From assembly GCA_025354165.1 (NCBI GenBank), contig JANXNI010000081.1, positions 16,525 to 80,524 on the forward strand: a stretch of 64,000 nucleotides of DNA, given 5' to 3'. The notes under the pieces were generated by a model that was not told the DNA's origin, ran no database searches, and saw only the letters and a list, made by a program, of their open reading frames with translations. The translations under genes and the position numbers were made by a program. Each line of letters begins with the position of its first letter. Positions within the stretch are counted from its first letter, which is position 1. This document shows, piece by piece, positions 63,983 to 64,000 of this stretch. The DNA is from Burkholderiales bacterium (GTDB lineage Bacteria; Pseudomonadota; Gammaproteobacteria; Burkholderiales; Casimicrobiaceae).

Positions 63983-64000
63983 ACTGAACTTGGGTCGCGG

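Overview
The window is a stretch of chromosome from a proteobacterium, most likely a betaproteobacterium. The evidence is the his gene order (hisD-C-B-H-A-F with a separate monofunctional hisB), argH divergent from an algZ/algR-type pair, a monomeric NADP-isocitrate dehydrogenase, an AAKP-tailed SWIB protein, an AAKP-tailed phasin and an exported protein with a CTERM-like tail. The genus cannot be named from the sequence. No phage, plasmid, IS transposase, rRNA or CRISPR array was seen. One tRNA gene, tRNA-Arg(CCG), is present.

Layout. 1-4428: end of hisD, then hisC, hisB, hisH, hisA, hisF; hisI and hisE do not follow. 4454-10674: DUF456 membrane protein, Old Yellow Enzyme, an exported mosaic fibre-like protein, an SDR and EttA. 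10730-18951: a PAS-GGDEF-EAL protein, a PhzF-family protein, an unrecognised glycine-rich protein, a DUF1223 exported protein, and a YtrA-type GntR regulator with an ABC exporter. 19120-26996: adenine deaminase, monomeric IDH, a small exported protein, a cold-shock protein, clpS and clpA. 27127-33332: an overlapping argH-SemiSWEET-dehydrogenase-DUF6624 operon, algZ/algR and a PfkB kinase. 33376-43561: bactofilin, a CsgG-like lipoprotein with a peptidoglycan-binding domain, an acyltransferase, ApaH, cytochrome c5, the tRNA, an MFS transporter, a helical protein, and a GMC oxidoreductase with its Tat-exported partner and a lipase.

43740-51416: three two-component genes followed by a dense run of small stress and envelope genes (DUF1328, YqjD/ElaB-like, YqjE-like, a small helical membrane protein, ferritin-like, two BON proteins, a coiled-coil protein, a 51-residue proline-rich protein, CsbD, SWIB/H1). 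51752-55754: an alcohol-forming fatty acyl reductase, a DNA-binding-type phasin and a patatin phospholipase, suggesting storage-lipid metabolism. 55842-60287: five glycosyltransferases. 60330-63982: a multi-domain surface protein, a TetR regulator and a TPR protein.

The most striking feature lies outside the genes. Eight full copies, and one degenerate copy, of an imperfect palindrome of about 116-118 bp sit in intergenic gaps across the window. Each has a GTCGAC-like centre and two arms of about 60 nt that pass a TAGCCC-like box, and most arms end in AAGCTG. The centre and both ends keep nearly the same spacing in every copy. I do not recognise the family. A separate REP-like inverted pair lies between hisC and hisB. 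Base composition was not computed.
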